Below the pieces are notes generated by a model. That model was not told the DNA's origin, did no database searches, and worked only from the letters and a program-made list of their open reading frames with translations. Positions 1 through 8,125 of a stretch of 36,776 bases of DNA are shown in pieces (position 1 is the first letter of the stretch; the number at the start of each line of letters is the position of its first letter). The stretch covers positions 1 through 36,776 of the forward strand of contig RKRN01000254.1 of NCBI GenBank assembly GCA_007571365.1, given 5' to 3'. A program made the translations under genes and the position numbers. The DNA is from Candidatus Latescibacterota bacterium. GTDB taxonomy: Bacteria > Latescibacterota > UBA2968 > UBA8231.

Positions 1-438
1 ACTCCTATTAGGCGGTCCCGATCTATAGAAACACTGTCGATCTCAACAGCTAGCCTACGGATTTCTCGCTCACTGGTCCGATTATCCTCTTGTAGTTGGT
101 CAATCTCCTCCTGTAGTTGGCCAATCTCCGCCTGCAAGTGCTCGCTCTCGCGGCGATATTTGTCTGCCTCTTGCTTAGTTTGCTCCAATTCCTTGCTGAG
201 TTGGTTGTTTTTCGCCAAAAGCAGGTCTCCAGACTTACTCAGGCTGTCGCTCATGGCCTCTAAAGCGGCTTTGTCAAATTCGGATTGGATTATTTCGTTC
301 TTTAGAGAGTCATTCAGTGCCGACCTGGTTACTATTCCCTCTAAGAGCCTTGCCTTCTCGCCTTCGTCGCTACAGGCGACTAGACTTAGCGATGCTGCAA
401 TACCCCAGAAAAATAATGAGCAACGGCGGTCTTGGCAT
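1..438 (-). CDS. Partial coiled-coil lipoprotein, apparently frameshifted
   Basis: An ATG at 438-436 follows a good Shine-Dalgarno (AAGGAGG) and starts a hydrophobic stretch, but that frame stops at codon 23. If the T5 run (plus-strand A5 at 409-413) were one base shorter, the ATG would join the frame that runs open to the window edge. The joined product begins as a textbook lipoprotein signal with lipobox L-V-A-C (Cys codon at 374-372), followed by Ser-Asp-Glu. The rest is highly charged with heptad-like Leu/Ile spacing (EIGQLQEEIDQLQE), so a long coiled coil anchored by lipid is predicted. The gene runs off the left edge, so its length is unknown. The single-base break could be a real frameshift, phase variation in the homopolymer, or an assembly error. 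Base composition is more A+T-rich than the genes to its right. No specific function is recognised. Confidence 0.6.
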
Positions 439-502
439 ATCGCCCTCCTTATATGTGCTCGGGTTGTTTTAGTTTTACCGTGCTGCAGAATGCCTACGGT
501 CT

Positions 503-2569
503 CTAGTACGCCACCGCCACTGGCTGCAACTGCACTGCTTGCCCCTGATCGGTTTCCACTTCCACCCGCGCTAAGTACACGCCCGGGCGGACCCGTTGCC
601 CGGCCGCGTCGCGCCCATCCCAGTGGACCGCATGGCGTCCGGCACCCTGCATCCTTGGCGGTGCTTGCCATACCGGCCGGCCGTCGAGGGCATAGAGGCC
701 GACCTGCACTTGGGACGCCTGATGCACTCGGAAGAGGGTGTAGCGTATAGGCAACAGGTCGTTGACCCCATCGCCTTGGGGGGTAAACGCGCCGCTACCC
801 GCCTCGACATCGCCCAGCACCCCGCCCGTGGAAGCGGCCGACGCCACGACGAGCAACTGATTGGAGCCTAACGCCGCGCTGACATCGCCGCCTTCGACGC
901 GCTGCAACAAGCTCGGCTCGCGGCGGTTGAAGACCGCGCCGCCAAATTCGCCGGCCTCGCCGTACAGCACGGCTTCGAGGCCAATGCGCAACCGCTGGTC
1001 GCCGCTGGGGTGCAAGGGGCGCGGCAAGAACAGGACAAAGCCGCTTGCTTCGCGCAGCAGGCTATCCGGCTCTACGGCACTGAGCGGATCGCCCATCTCC
1101 AGATAGCGAAAGGTGGCTTCGGCCGGGGCCGAGACGCGCACGGCGTCGCAGCCGCTGCGGTCTGCATTGGCAAATTCCACGCCGAGGTCGTATGTGAACA
1201 GGACCTGCTCGCCCGCTGGTACGCGCACTTGTCCGCCTTGGGGGGTGGGCTCTTCGGCGAGGACGATCTCGCCGACGACTCGGTCGGCCAGCAGGGGCGC
1301 GATCTCGATTTGCAAAGAGTCGAGACGGGCAAATTCCCACAGCGCGTCCGTTGCTAACCGGACGCGCAATTGGAAGTACCGGCCCCACGGCAAGCGCGGA
1401 TGCTGGCCGGAATCCTCCAACGGCAGCGACCAGAAGCTCCAGTTTTCCAAGTCTTCGGCCACCGGCCCGCGAAAGCCGACCCCCATGGTCGCGCCGCGCG
1501 TCTCTAGCGGTATCAGCCTATCCCACTGCTTCTTGGTCACCTCCACGTGGGCCCCTAAATCGTCAAAGCCGAAATAAGCCGTTGGGCTGTCGTCGCGCCC
1601 GGTGCGGATTTCCACTTGGGCGCGGGTTGGGCCGTCGGACGGCAGCAGTTGCTCCCCGTCTTTGCGCCATTTGCTCACCCCCAAGCGCACCTGCCCAAAA
1701 TTGACCTCCCGCCCCAAATCTATGACCTGCGACTCATAAGTCGCTTGCGGAGCAAAACCCCGGCCGTAGAGCTCCATCTCGGCAAAGGCCGAGCGCGTGA
1801 CAATGGGATCGCCGTACAGGGTAAAGCCGTCGGGGATGGCGATTAGGCGGAAGAAGCGGAGGTATTGCGCGGTAAACGCGATTTCGGTCACCGCATCGGC
1901 GTTGCGCTCCTCGTAGCCAAGGGGGGTGGCTAGCGGACAGCACGGCCCGTCGCCCCGCCAGACGAATCCGCGCTCCAGTTCCTCTTGCATGATGCCGGTC
2001 TCGTCTTTGGCGGCCGTCAGACTGTAGGACTTGAGGATGTAATTGGGCCTGAAAGGCTCGTCGCTTTCGGGGCTGACGCCTTCGGGCGGAAAAAAGACAA
2101 AGCGCTCTACCGGCACTGGGGTGCCTAAGTCGATGGTGTAGAAAATCTCGTCTGCGTCGCGCCGCTCTATGTAGGTGGTTGGATCGCCATCGACGAAGAG
2201 AAAAATTTCTGTGGCTTGGTATAAGGTGTTGTGGTTGATGTCCGTCCAGAAGCGCGGATGGCCAGGGCGAAATTGCGGGTCGGTGGGAAAGCGCCAGCGC
2301 TGCCAAGGGCCGAGCTGCGGCAAGATGTTTTTGCTCGGATCGAGCTCAAAGGGCTGGAGTGCTTGGGAAGCGGCTGCGTGGTCGATCATCAAGCTGAAGT
2401 CCGCCACGGCCGCTGGCGAGACGCCGCCCTGCCCGCCGAGCTGCCACCACTCTTGTGCCGTCCCGGGGCGGCAAAAAAGCACGACACAAGCCAACAGGGC
2501 CCATCCTACCCGACTGAAGGGAAAATAGAAGCGGGTTCCTTTTTTTAAGTACTTTTTGATTTTAGCCAT
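503..2569 (-). CDS. Secreted discoidin-like/FlgD-type C-terminal domain protein (paralogue A)
   Basis: Exported protein of 688 residues. I chose the ATG at 2569 because it has AAGGAA about 8 bases upstream, begins directly with a signal peptide (Lys/Arg-rich n-region, then VGWALLACVVLF, likely cleavage after T-A-Q near residue 39), and avoids the overlap with the upstream gene that an earlier ATG at 2656 would create. The N-terminal half resembles F5/8 type C (discoidin-like) sheets, with segments such as FVDGDP and TIDLGTPVPVERFVFFP. The middle has beta-sandwich-like segments. The last roughly 85 residues form an FlgD-like Ig domain: FTPQGDGVNDLL, then WDGRD and GVYLARV. It ends in A-V-A-Y. 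It is clearly paralogous to the protein at 10294-12216, sharing domain order and local motifs (VDGD, IDLG, RTGRDD, RGPV, NWS-W). It is probably surface-exposed or outer-membrane-associated; substrate unknown. Confidence 0.8.
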   Translation of the reverse strand: MAKIKKYLKKGTRFYFPFSRVGWALLACVVLFCRPGTAQEWWQLGGQGGVSPAAVADFSLMIDHAAASQALQPFELDPSKNILPQLGPWQRWRFPTDPQFRPGHPRFWTDINHNTLYQATEIFLFVDGDPTTYIERRDADEIFYTIDLGTPVPVERFVFFPPEGVSPESDEPFRPNYILKSYSLTAAKDETGIMQEELERGFVWRGDGPCCPLATPLGYEERNADAVTEIAFTAQYLRFFRLIAIPDGFTLYGDPIVTRSAFAEMELYGRGFAPQATYESQVIDLGREVNFGQVRLGVSKWRKDGEQLLPSDGPTRAQVEIRTGRDDSPTAYFGFDDLGAHVEVTKKQWDRLIPLETRGATMGVGFRGPVAEDLENWSFWSLPLEDSGQHPRLPWGRYFQLRVRLATDALWEFARLDSLQIEIAPLLADRVVGEIVLAEEPTPQGGQVRVPAGEQVLFTYDLGVEFANADRSGCDAVRVSAPAEATFRYLEMGDPLSAVEPDSLLREASGFVLFLPRPLHPSGDQRLRIGLEAVLYGEAGEFGGAVFNRREPSLLQRVEGGDVSAALGSNQLLVVASAASTGGVLGDVEAGSGAFTPQGDGVNDLLPIRYTLFRVHQASQVQVGLYALDGRPVWQAPPRMQGAGRHAVHWDGRDAAGQRVRPGVYLARVEVETDQGQAVQLQPVAVAY

Positions 2570-2591
2570 TTTCGGGTTCCTTGATGTTCTG

Positions 2592-2631
2592 TAGTGGAGA
2601 GTCCCCCGGGTAATGGGTGGACTAACCACTA
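2592..2631. repeat. Imperfect inverted repeat over the transcription start of paralogue A
   Basis: TAGTGG-2 nt-AGTCC, a 14-nt loop, then GGACT-2 nt-CCACTA. The two arms are perfectly complementary except for one 2-nt internal mismatch. It overlaps the predicted -10 box and the start of the 5' leader of the minus-strand gene at 503-2569, so it could be an operator (as DNA) or a leader hairpin (as RNA). Function is inferred from position only. Confidence 0.5.
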
Positions 2632-2656
2632 TAGTATCACATCCCCCACACTTCAA
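2628..2656 (-). promoter_or_regulatory. Sigma70-type promoter for paralogue A
   Basis: Reading the minus strand, TTGAAG (2656-2651) and TATAGT (2633-2628) are separated by exactly 17 bases. A start near 2621 would give a leader of about 50 nt before the ATG at 2569. It overlaps the end of the upstream ATPase gene, which suggests the secreted protein is transcribed independently of it. Confidence 0.5.
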
Positions 2657-4235
2657 TCACTACTCCACTATCCGCCGCCCGGCGACAGTGAAACACCTTG
2701 TCGTCCCACCGCCGCCCGACTCGCCGGTCAAAAATCACCAGATGCCCGGCTTCCGCTTGGCAGCGGTCCATGTAGGCCGCCGTCTGCTCTAGGCCGACAG
2801 CGATGGTCTGCTCCAAGCCTTTGTGCAGAATTTTGCATTCGATCGCCACTTTACGTATTCGCTCGCCCTGCGGCCACGCGATCAGCAAATCCGTCCGCAG
2901 CCGACCCAACCCATATTCCCGCTCTATCCGACCGCCGCGAAGCCTGCCCGCGCAAAAGCGGGGGACAATCCGCTGCAAAAACGCCTGCAACAACAACTGC
3001 GGCCCGGCTTCTTTGTACTGGAACCGCTCCACCCAGTGCTCCGAGTGCTCGCGGAAAAAGGCTTGGAATGCCGACAGCAACTTGCCCATATCCAACTCGC
3101 CCGCGGCATTCACGTACCACGCCGTGTCCTGAGCTAACGTCGCTTGGGTGGTATAGGTCAGGTCGCGCGGAATGACTTCGCGATAAATCGGATTGGCGAT
3201 GCAGACTGGATCGTCGGGGCTAATCAGCCCCAAATCGCGGACATACATTAAGTCGTCTGGTGGCAGCGAGTGCGCCTCGCCACCGCTCAACAGCGGCTCG
3301 ACCACCCGCCGCACCCGCTCCTCCTTGAGCTTGTCGGCCAACTGATCCAGATGCGTCTCGCGCCGCACAATGAGCTGCTCCCGCGCCGCGCCAATCGCCG
3401 CGGCGTCAATGGAACGGCTCCGATCGCGCCCGGCCTCGTTCTTAAAGCAGGCTTCATACGCCAAGGCGTTGACCAGCCACGGCTGCCCCTGCGTCCATTC
3501 CCAGATGGCGTGCTGTGCGCCGTCGGTAAACACCTGTCCGGTCTCTTGAGTGTGCTGCGCCAACAGCGTTTGTACCTCCTCGTCGCTGAACGCGCCCAGC
3601 CGCAGCGATTCGGCCTTGACGTTGAACGCGCTGCCGCCGGTGATGATGGCGTTCTCGGCGGTTGATTGAATGCGATAGTCGCGCACGTCGCGCACCCCGC
3701 ACAACACCACGCTCTGCGGGAAATCCTCGGGACGCATGTCGTAGCCGGCCCGCAACTGCCGCAGCACCGATACGAGGGTGTCGCCGATCAGCGCGTCGAT
3801 CTCGTCGATTAGCAGCACCAGCGGCCTCGGGTCGGCGGCCGCCCAGCGGCTCAGCACCTGCCGGAGTGCCCCGTCGGGACCGTACCGCTGCAACGCATCG
3901 AACCAGATTTCCTCGACGAACTCGTCTTGCCGGGCCTGCCGGGCGCGCAGGGCTAATTCGCCGAGGATCGCCTGCATGGCGCGTTGGGTATCTTCCCGGC
4001 CCGCCTGCCCGACCTCGACATTGGCGTACACGCAGCGGTAGTGCCCTTCGGCATTGAGCAGGTCGCGCAGCATTAGCAGCACCGAGGTCTTGCCGGTCTG
4101 CCGCGGCGCGTGTAGCACGAAGTACTTTTTTTGTCGAATAAGGGTCAGTACCCCGTCCAGACTCAAGCGGTCCAACGGCGGGATGTGGTAGTGATCGGCG
4201 GACTTGACCGGACCAGCCGTATTAAAAAAACGCAT
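2637..4235 (-). CDS. AAA-family ATPase with C-terminal PD-(D/E)XK nuclease-like domain
   Basis: Protein of 532 residues. Walker A is APRQTGKTS at residues 43-51, and Walker B is LVLLIDEID near 139-147. This pattern fits the AAA-like ATPases common in uncultured bacteria and archaea, which often carry a C-terminal PD-(D/E)XK module. That module is visible here: D449 (RTDLLIAWP) and E466-C-K468 (VAIECK) match the D...ExK nuclease core. The middle region is helical and charged and may hold a winged helix, as in relatives. No signal peptide or membrane segment is seen, so it is cytoplasmic. A weak Shine-Dalgarno (AAGAAA) precedes the ATG. Its neighbours are envelope proteins, so the context does not indicate a role; such genes are often mobile and may have a DNA-related or defence-related role. 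Whether the nuclease is active is unknown. Confidence 0.8.
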   Translation of the reverse strand: MRFFNTAGPVKSADHYHIPPLDRLSLDGVLTLIRQKKYFVLHAPRQTGKTSVLLMLRDLLNAEGHYRCVYANVEVGQAGREDTQRAMQAILGELALRARQARQDEFVEEIWFDALQRYGPDGALRQVLSRWAAADPRPLVLLIDEIDALIGDTLVSVLRQLRAGYDMRPEDFPQSVVLCGVRDVRDYRIQSTAENAIITGGSAFNVKAESLRLGAFSDEEVQTLLAQHTQETGQVFTDGAQHAIWEWTQGQPWLVNALAYEACFKNEAGRDRSRSIDAAAIGAAREQLIVRRETHLDQLADKLKEERVRRVVEPLLSGGEAHSLPPDDLMYVRDLGLISPDDPVCIANPIYREVIPRDLTYTTQATLAQDTAWYVNAAGELDMGKLLSAFQAFFREHSEHWVERFQYKEAGPQLLLQAFLQRIVPRFCAGRLRGGRIEREYGLGRLRTDLLIAWPQGERIRKVAIECKILHKGLEQTIAVGLEQTAAYMDRCQAEAGHLVIFDRRVGRRWDDKVFHCRRAADSGVVIEVWGM

Positions 4236-4262
4236 TGTGGTTTCTTGGGGATAGAACGCGAA

Positions 4263-4297
4263 ACGAGGGAGAAGAGCCTTTTGCCCCCCTCCCTCGT
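4263..4297 (-). terminator. Stem-loop terminator-like element after the CBM9-like gene
   Basis: Perfect 9-bp inverted repeat ACGAGGGAG (4263-4271) / CTCCCTCGT (4289-4297), lying 18 bases past the stop of the minus-strand gene at 4315-5214. On the minus strand the stem is followed by only a short T run (TTTCGCG), so it is an imperfect intrinsic terminator. Confidence 0.5.
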
Positions 4298-4314
4298 GAT
4301 TGCGCTGCGAACTG

Positions 4315-5214
4315 CTACTTGAGGCGTTGGGACATGCTGTTTTTGATGTGGCCCCAAGTGTCGTTTTCCACGTTAGTCTCGACCGCCGCTAGTGCCCAGA
4401 AATCGGGCATTTGCGAAGCGTCGACGTCCTGCGACTGGCTGCCGTCGTTGATGTACATGGAGTGCTTGCGCCCACCGCCGGGGCGGTCGGCGTCGAGCGG
4501 GCGATAGCCGAGGTGAATTACGTCGTTCTCGGCGAACGTGTGCCGGACGCTCTCGGCTTCGCTCAGGCCCCAGATGTCCCACAGGGCACCCCGCCACTCA
4601 TAGGTGTACGTAACCGGACCCACCGTCAGGTTCTCGGCACCGGCTGGCAGGACAGTCCACGCGGCCTCAAAAAACTCCGGCTCCACGCCCCACAGCAGCT
4701 CTTGGGAATCGATGAACTCCAGCTGGCTGTAGAAGAAGCAGGTCTGATTGGGCAGCAGGGACTCGCCAGCCGGCGGGAAGATGCGCACGTGCCAGCGCTG
4801 GCCATTGGCGATCTGTTCGAGATCGCTGCCGAGGATATTCCCGCCGAGGTGATCGGCGTCGACGGTTATCTGCAAGCAGTCGTCTTTCCACCACTCCTTG
4901 ACGGGCGAATCGTACTTGAGCGTGTCGTCGACAAAGCGCGCAAAGCCGTACCACTTGTTGTCTGGCGGTGCCGACCAACCGTTGAGGATGGTGAAATTGT
5001 AGTCGGATAACTCGACGAAATCGCTGGCGCGGTCGAAGAAATCGGGCTGGTTTAGGGCAAGAGCCGGGTCGTACCAACCCCAATCGTCGTCGTTGCCGTC
5101 GATGGTGATGGCCGCTGGATCGGGCACTTGGGGATAGAACACGGTAACGCCTACGTGGGCAAACGCGGCCGTGCTCAGCAGGCAAAACAAGGCTAAAAAG
5201 CCGAACCTTCTCAT
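4315..5214 (-). CDS. Secreted carbohydrate-binding family 9-like (DOMON fold) protein
   Basis: Exported protein of 299 residues. The start has AAGGAG about 8 bases upstream and a clear signal peptide (MRRFGFLALFCLLSTAAFA, cleavage before H-V-G). The mature protein opens with ITIDGNDDDWGWYDPA, the typical beginning of CBM9-like or DOMON-fold ligand-binding modules. FARFVDDTLKYD and the DDCLQITVDAD strand are also typical, and WWKDD offers the aromatic and acidic residues seen at such sites. In the family this fold binds sugar ends or haem; the ligand here cannot be told. It is a single-domain protein with no catalytic module seen. It is divergent from the outer-membrane protein gene at 5483, with which it shares a 268-bp intergenic region, consistent with a co-regulated surface module. 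Confidence 0.75.
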   Translation of the reverse strand: MRRFGFLALFCLLSTAAFAHVGVTVFYPQVPDPAAITIDGNDDDWGWYDPALALNQPDFFDRASDFVELSDYNFTILNGWSAPPDNKWYGFARFVDDTLKYDSPVKEWWKDDCLQITVDADHLGGNILGSDLEQIANGQRWHVRIFPPAGESLLPNQTCFFYSQLEFIDSQELLWGVEPEFFEAAWTVLPAGAENLTVGPVTYTYEWRGALWDIWGLSEAESVRHTFAENDVIHLGYRPLDADRPGGGRKHSMYINDGSQSQDVDASQMPDFWALAAVETNVENDTWGHIKNSMSQRLK

Positions 5215-5349
5215 TATATACGCTCCTTGATTGGAAGAGATGGATAAAAGAAAGGGATGTGGGAATTGTCGTTCAGCAAGCTGTGCAACCTCCTTTCGGG
5301 TGAACGATTTGCTGAGGCGGTTTTACATTAATAAAAAAACAAAGGCCAA

Positions 5350-5377
5350 ACAAACTTGACAAACTTGCACAATGCAA
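5350..5377. repeat. Tandem 9-mers and adjoining inverted repeat in a divergent promoter region
   Basis: ACAAACTTG occurs twice in perfect tandem (5350-5358, 5359-5367), and the second copy runs into TTGCA-CAA-TGCAA (5365-5377). The block lies in the 268-bp region between the divergent genes at 4315-5214 (minus) and 5483-8122 (plus), in locally A+T-rich sequence. It may be a regulator site; no protein is identified. Confidence 0.4.
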
Positions 5378-5411
5378 TGCCGTTTTGCGAGTGCAACAGG
5401 GCAGTCCTGAC

Positions 5412-5441
5412 TTGGTAAGCAGTAGGAACGGGGTATATATT
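5412..5441 (+). promoter_or_regulatory. Possible promoter for the outer-membrane protein operon
   Basis: TTGGTA (5412-5417), an 18-base spacer and TATATT (5436-5441) lie about 40 bases before the ATG at 5483, itself preceded by AGGAGGTG. The -35 is weak. A TATATT -10-like box recurs before other genes in this window (10087, 23925). Confidence 0.35.
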
Positions 5442-5482
5442 GTCAGCCGACGCTGGCGACCACGGACGTTAGGAGGTGGAGC

Positions 5483-8122
5483 ATGAGGCTGACAATCCTT
5501 TGTAGCAGAGGGACGATTTTGCTGTTGTGGTGCATTTTCGCACTCTCGGAGTCGGAGTCGTTCGCCCAGCTATCTACGGGCTTCCGGCCCGTTGAGGAAC
5601 CCGGGATTCGCGGGGCGCGCATCCATCCCGGGGCCTTGGCCCCCAATCGGCGCAAGTGGTACTTGCCGCAGAACCTGTACTACGAATACCAGTGGCGCGG
5701 CTGGGAGTACAGCAACTACGCACGCGACCACTACGCACGCTACGTCAACATCCTGCTCGAAGGCACCCGCAACTACAACCTCTTCGGCCAGTACATCAAT
5801 CGCGGCTGGGTCATCTACGACTGGACTGAAACCAGCCCCCTGCGCCAGGGCAGTGCCCTGTTGAAGGGCACCCGCTTTGGCCGCTGGTTCGACAGCCTCG
5901 TCATCTCGTCGGCCAGCCACGGCCAGTTCCACACGTCCCTGACGGTGGGCGACGCCATCCGCACCACGCTCACCCCCCTGACTTTTTCCAAGCCCACGTT
6001 CAACGGGTTGCAGTGGGATTTTCTCGCCGACAAGTACGCAGTAACACTGCTCGGCTCGCGGCTCAACGCGCCGGGGTTTACCGCGCTCAACGAAGCGGGT
6101 GGGGCTTCGGCGCTCGAAAACACGACCCGCCTGCTCGGCGCACGCGGCGTAGCTCAAGTGGGCGATTTCGCCAAGCTGGGCCTGACGTGGGTCAATGTGT
6201 CCAATACCAGCACCGAGCTAAGCCTCGGCGACAACTCGCTCAAGGGCCTGCTGACCGGCCCGCAGAACACGGGCAATGTCGAACGGGTCATCATCCGCAT
6301 CGCCGACGATTCGCCCGAATCCGAGCAAACAGGTGCTTCGTTTTTCGTCGATCAGGTGATCATCGACGGGGAGCTGCACCCGGAGATCGTGCCCTTGGTG
6401 CGCGGCGGTGTGCGGCGCGAGGGCATCTTGGAAGTGAGCGGCTCGGACGTAATTGAGCTTATCTACGACATTCGCAACGACTTTAGCCCAACCGAAAAAG
6501 TGGGCACTTTCCGCGAGGCCAAAAAGCTCGAATTCGAGCTGGTGGTGTCCAACGACTATCGCATAGAGATCGCCTCCAATCTCCAGACCAATGCCCGAGG
6601 CGAGCAGGTTTTCTTGCCGGTGGCCCAAGCCCGCGACGAGATCACCGATGGCTCCAATCAGACTTTTGTGCGCTTTGCCTACGGCCTGCCGACTGGGCAC
6701 GAGGTGATCGGTATGGACTTGGAGCTTATCAACCTCGCCCACTTCGACTTGCGAGCCGAATGGGCCCTCAACCGCCGCTTCCGCCGCTTCCCCAACCAAA
6801 ACTTCCGCAAGCTGCCCGCCTACGAGGAGACGGCCGAAGCCGGGTACATCACGGCCTCGTACCAGCGCTATCCCTTCTTTGCCTACGGCGAGGTGTTCAC
6901 CCTAGATCCCGATTACAGCACCACGGCTTTTATCGCCGACCCGGGTGGGGTCATCGACTACGCCAGCGAGACCCAAAACCTCTTTGAGTTCGTCGATGAC
7001 AACGACGACCAAGACCGCTACACCGATTGGCAGCGCTATCGCCAGAGCCAAGGGTTTGGCGGTGAGGGCGGCTCGCAGGGCCGCGACACGGAGATTTTTC
7101 CCGGGCTGGACGAGAACAACGATTTTATCTCCGACTTCAATCAAAACCAGAACAGCCGCCCGGATTACGTCGAGCCGTTCCTGCGCTATCAGGTCGATCC
7201 GCCGGAGTTTCTCTTTGGCATGGACATGAACAACAACACGATCATCGACCGCTTTGAGGACGACCGCCTGCCCGACTACCCCTACGAGCGCGACCATCGC
7301 GGCTACAACGCCTACGGGGGCCTAAAAATCACCGAGAGCACTCGGCTGACCGTCGGTCGGCTCGCCGAGCAGCAACTGAGCAGCGACCGCCAGAGCCGCT
7401 CGTTTTACGGGTTGCTAACCTTGGAAAAATCCTATCCCGGGTTAGATATATCCCTTTTTGAACACGCCAAACTAGTGGCCGACAACTTGCCCGAAGACCG
7501 CATCGTCTGGCGCGACCCGGTCGGCCTGACGGATTTTGCCGATCCGCTCGACAACCAAGATACCTTTGTCAACTCGCTGTACGTGCAGGCCCGCTACTTT
7601 CGCTTCCGCAACCTAAATGTCGAAGGCAAGCTGAAGTACGAGCGCTTCAACCAGCTCGGCGCACAGGCCCGCCTAAAGCGCGATCGCTCGTTTTTGGGGC
7701 TGATTAACAAGGCCGATTACGCCCTCCGGCCCAGTGACCGCCTCGCTCTCTATCCCAAGTGGAAGAGCATGTACGAGCGCGAGACCCCCACGGCACGGGC
7801 CGGTTTGGAGTCCAACGAACTGACCGAGAGCTTCTTCTTTTTGGGCCAGTACGCGCTCCTGCCAAAGACGTCGTTGGACTTCGGCGTTGAGTTCAGCCTC
7901 TTCGAGAACCTCGTCGAGCGTCCAGCCGAGGCGTCGCCGAGCTATATCGACGATTTCCGCAGCCTCGTCTTTTCGGCCCTGCTGACCAATGTGTCGTCCT
8001 ATCAAGGGTACGAGCTGACCATGAACGCGGGCTTCCTGCTAGAGCGCCAGTTTTTCGCCGAGCAGACCCAGAAGCAATCGATCGTCTTCGTCCGCATCTT
8101 CGCTGCCACCGGCGGAGTGTAG
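5483..8122 (+). CDS. Predicted outer-membrane beta-barrel surface protein
   Basis: Protein of 879 residues with a strong Shine-Dalgarno (AGGAGGTG) and a signal peptide ending near S-F-A-Q. The N-terminal ~500 residues are beta-rich and include FFVDQVIIDGE-type strands. Residues ~500-605 form an Asp/Asn-rich belt (VDDNDDQDRY, GLDENNDFISDFNQNQNS, MDMNNNTIIDRFEDD) that looks like repeated calcium-binding turns. From about residue 610 to the end, short alternating polar/aromatic strands (RYFRFRNLNVEGKLKYERF, SLDFGVEFSLFENL) suggest a C-terminal beta-barrel in the outer membrane. No named family is recognised. It is followed after 3 bases by the DUF6785-type gene and lies between two paralogous secreted proteins, so a shared role at the cell surface (uptake or assembly) is plausible but inferred. 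Confidence 0.7.
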   Translation: MRLTILCSRGTILLLWCIFALSESESFAQLSTGFRPVEEPGIRGARIHPGALAPNRRKWYLPQNLYYEYQWRGWEYSNYARDHYARYVNILLEGTRNYNLFGQYINRGWVIYDWTETSPLRQGSALLKGTRFGRWFDSLVISSASHGQFHTSLTVGDAIRTTLTPLTFSKPTFNGLQWDFLADKYAVTLLGSRLNAPGFTALNEAGGASALENTTRLLGARGVAQVGDFAKLGLTWVNVSNTSTELSLGDNSLKGLLTGPQNTGNVERVIIRIADDSPESEQTGASFFVDQVIIDGELHPEIVPLVRGGVRREGILEVSGSDVIELIYDIRNDFSPTEKVGTFREAKKLEFELVVSNDYRIEIASNLQTNARGEQVFLPVAQARDEITDGSNQTFVRFAYGLPTGHEVIGMDLELINLAHFDLRAEWALNRRFRRFPNQNFRKLPAYEETAEAGYITASYQRYPFFAYGEVFTLDPDYSTTAFIADPGGVIDYASETQNLFEFVDDNDDQDRYTDWQRYRQSQGFGGEGGSQGRDTEIFPGLDENNDFISDFNQNQNSRPDYVEPFLRYQVDPPEFLFGMDMNNNTIIDRFEDDRLPDYPYERDHRGYNAYGGLKITESTRLTVGRLAEQQLSSDRQSRSFYGLLTLEKSYPGLDISLFEHAKLVADNLPEDRIVWRDPVGLTDFADPLDNQDTFVNSLYVQARYFRFRNLNVEGKLKYERFNQLGAQARLKRDRSFLGLINKADYALRPSDRLALYPKWKSMYERETPTARAGLESNELTESFFFLGQYALLPKTSLDFGVEFSLFENLVERPAEASPSYIDDFRSLVFSALLTNVSSYQGYELTMNAGFLLERQFFAEQTQKQSIVFVRIFAATGGV

Positions 8123-8125
8123 TCC

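Noticed and set aside
160-750. Plus-strand open frame of 196 codons
   Set aside because: It is antisense to the coiled-coil lipoprotein and to the C-terminus of paralogue A, has low-complexity Arg/Pro content, and no ribosome site or recognisable domain.
5356-5384. TTGACA at 5356 as a -35 box
   Set aside because: No -10-like hexamer lies 16-18 bases downstream (GCCGTT at 17), so it is better explained as part of the tandem ACAAACTTG repeat.
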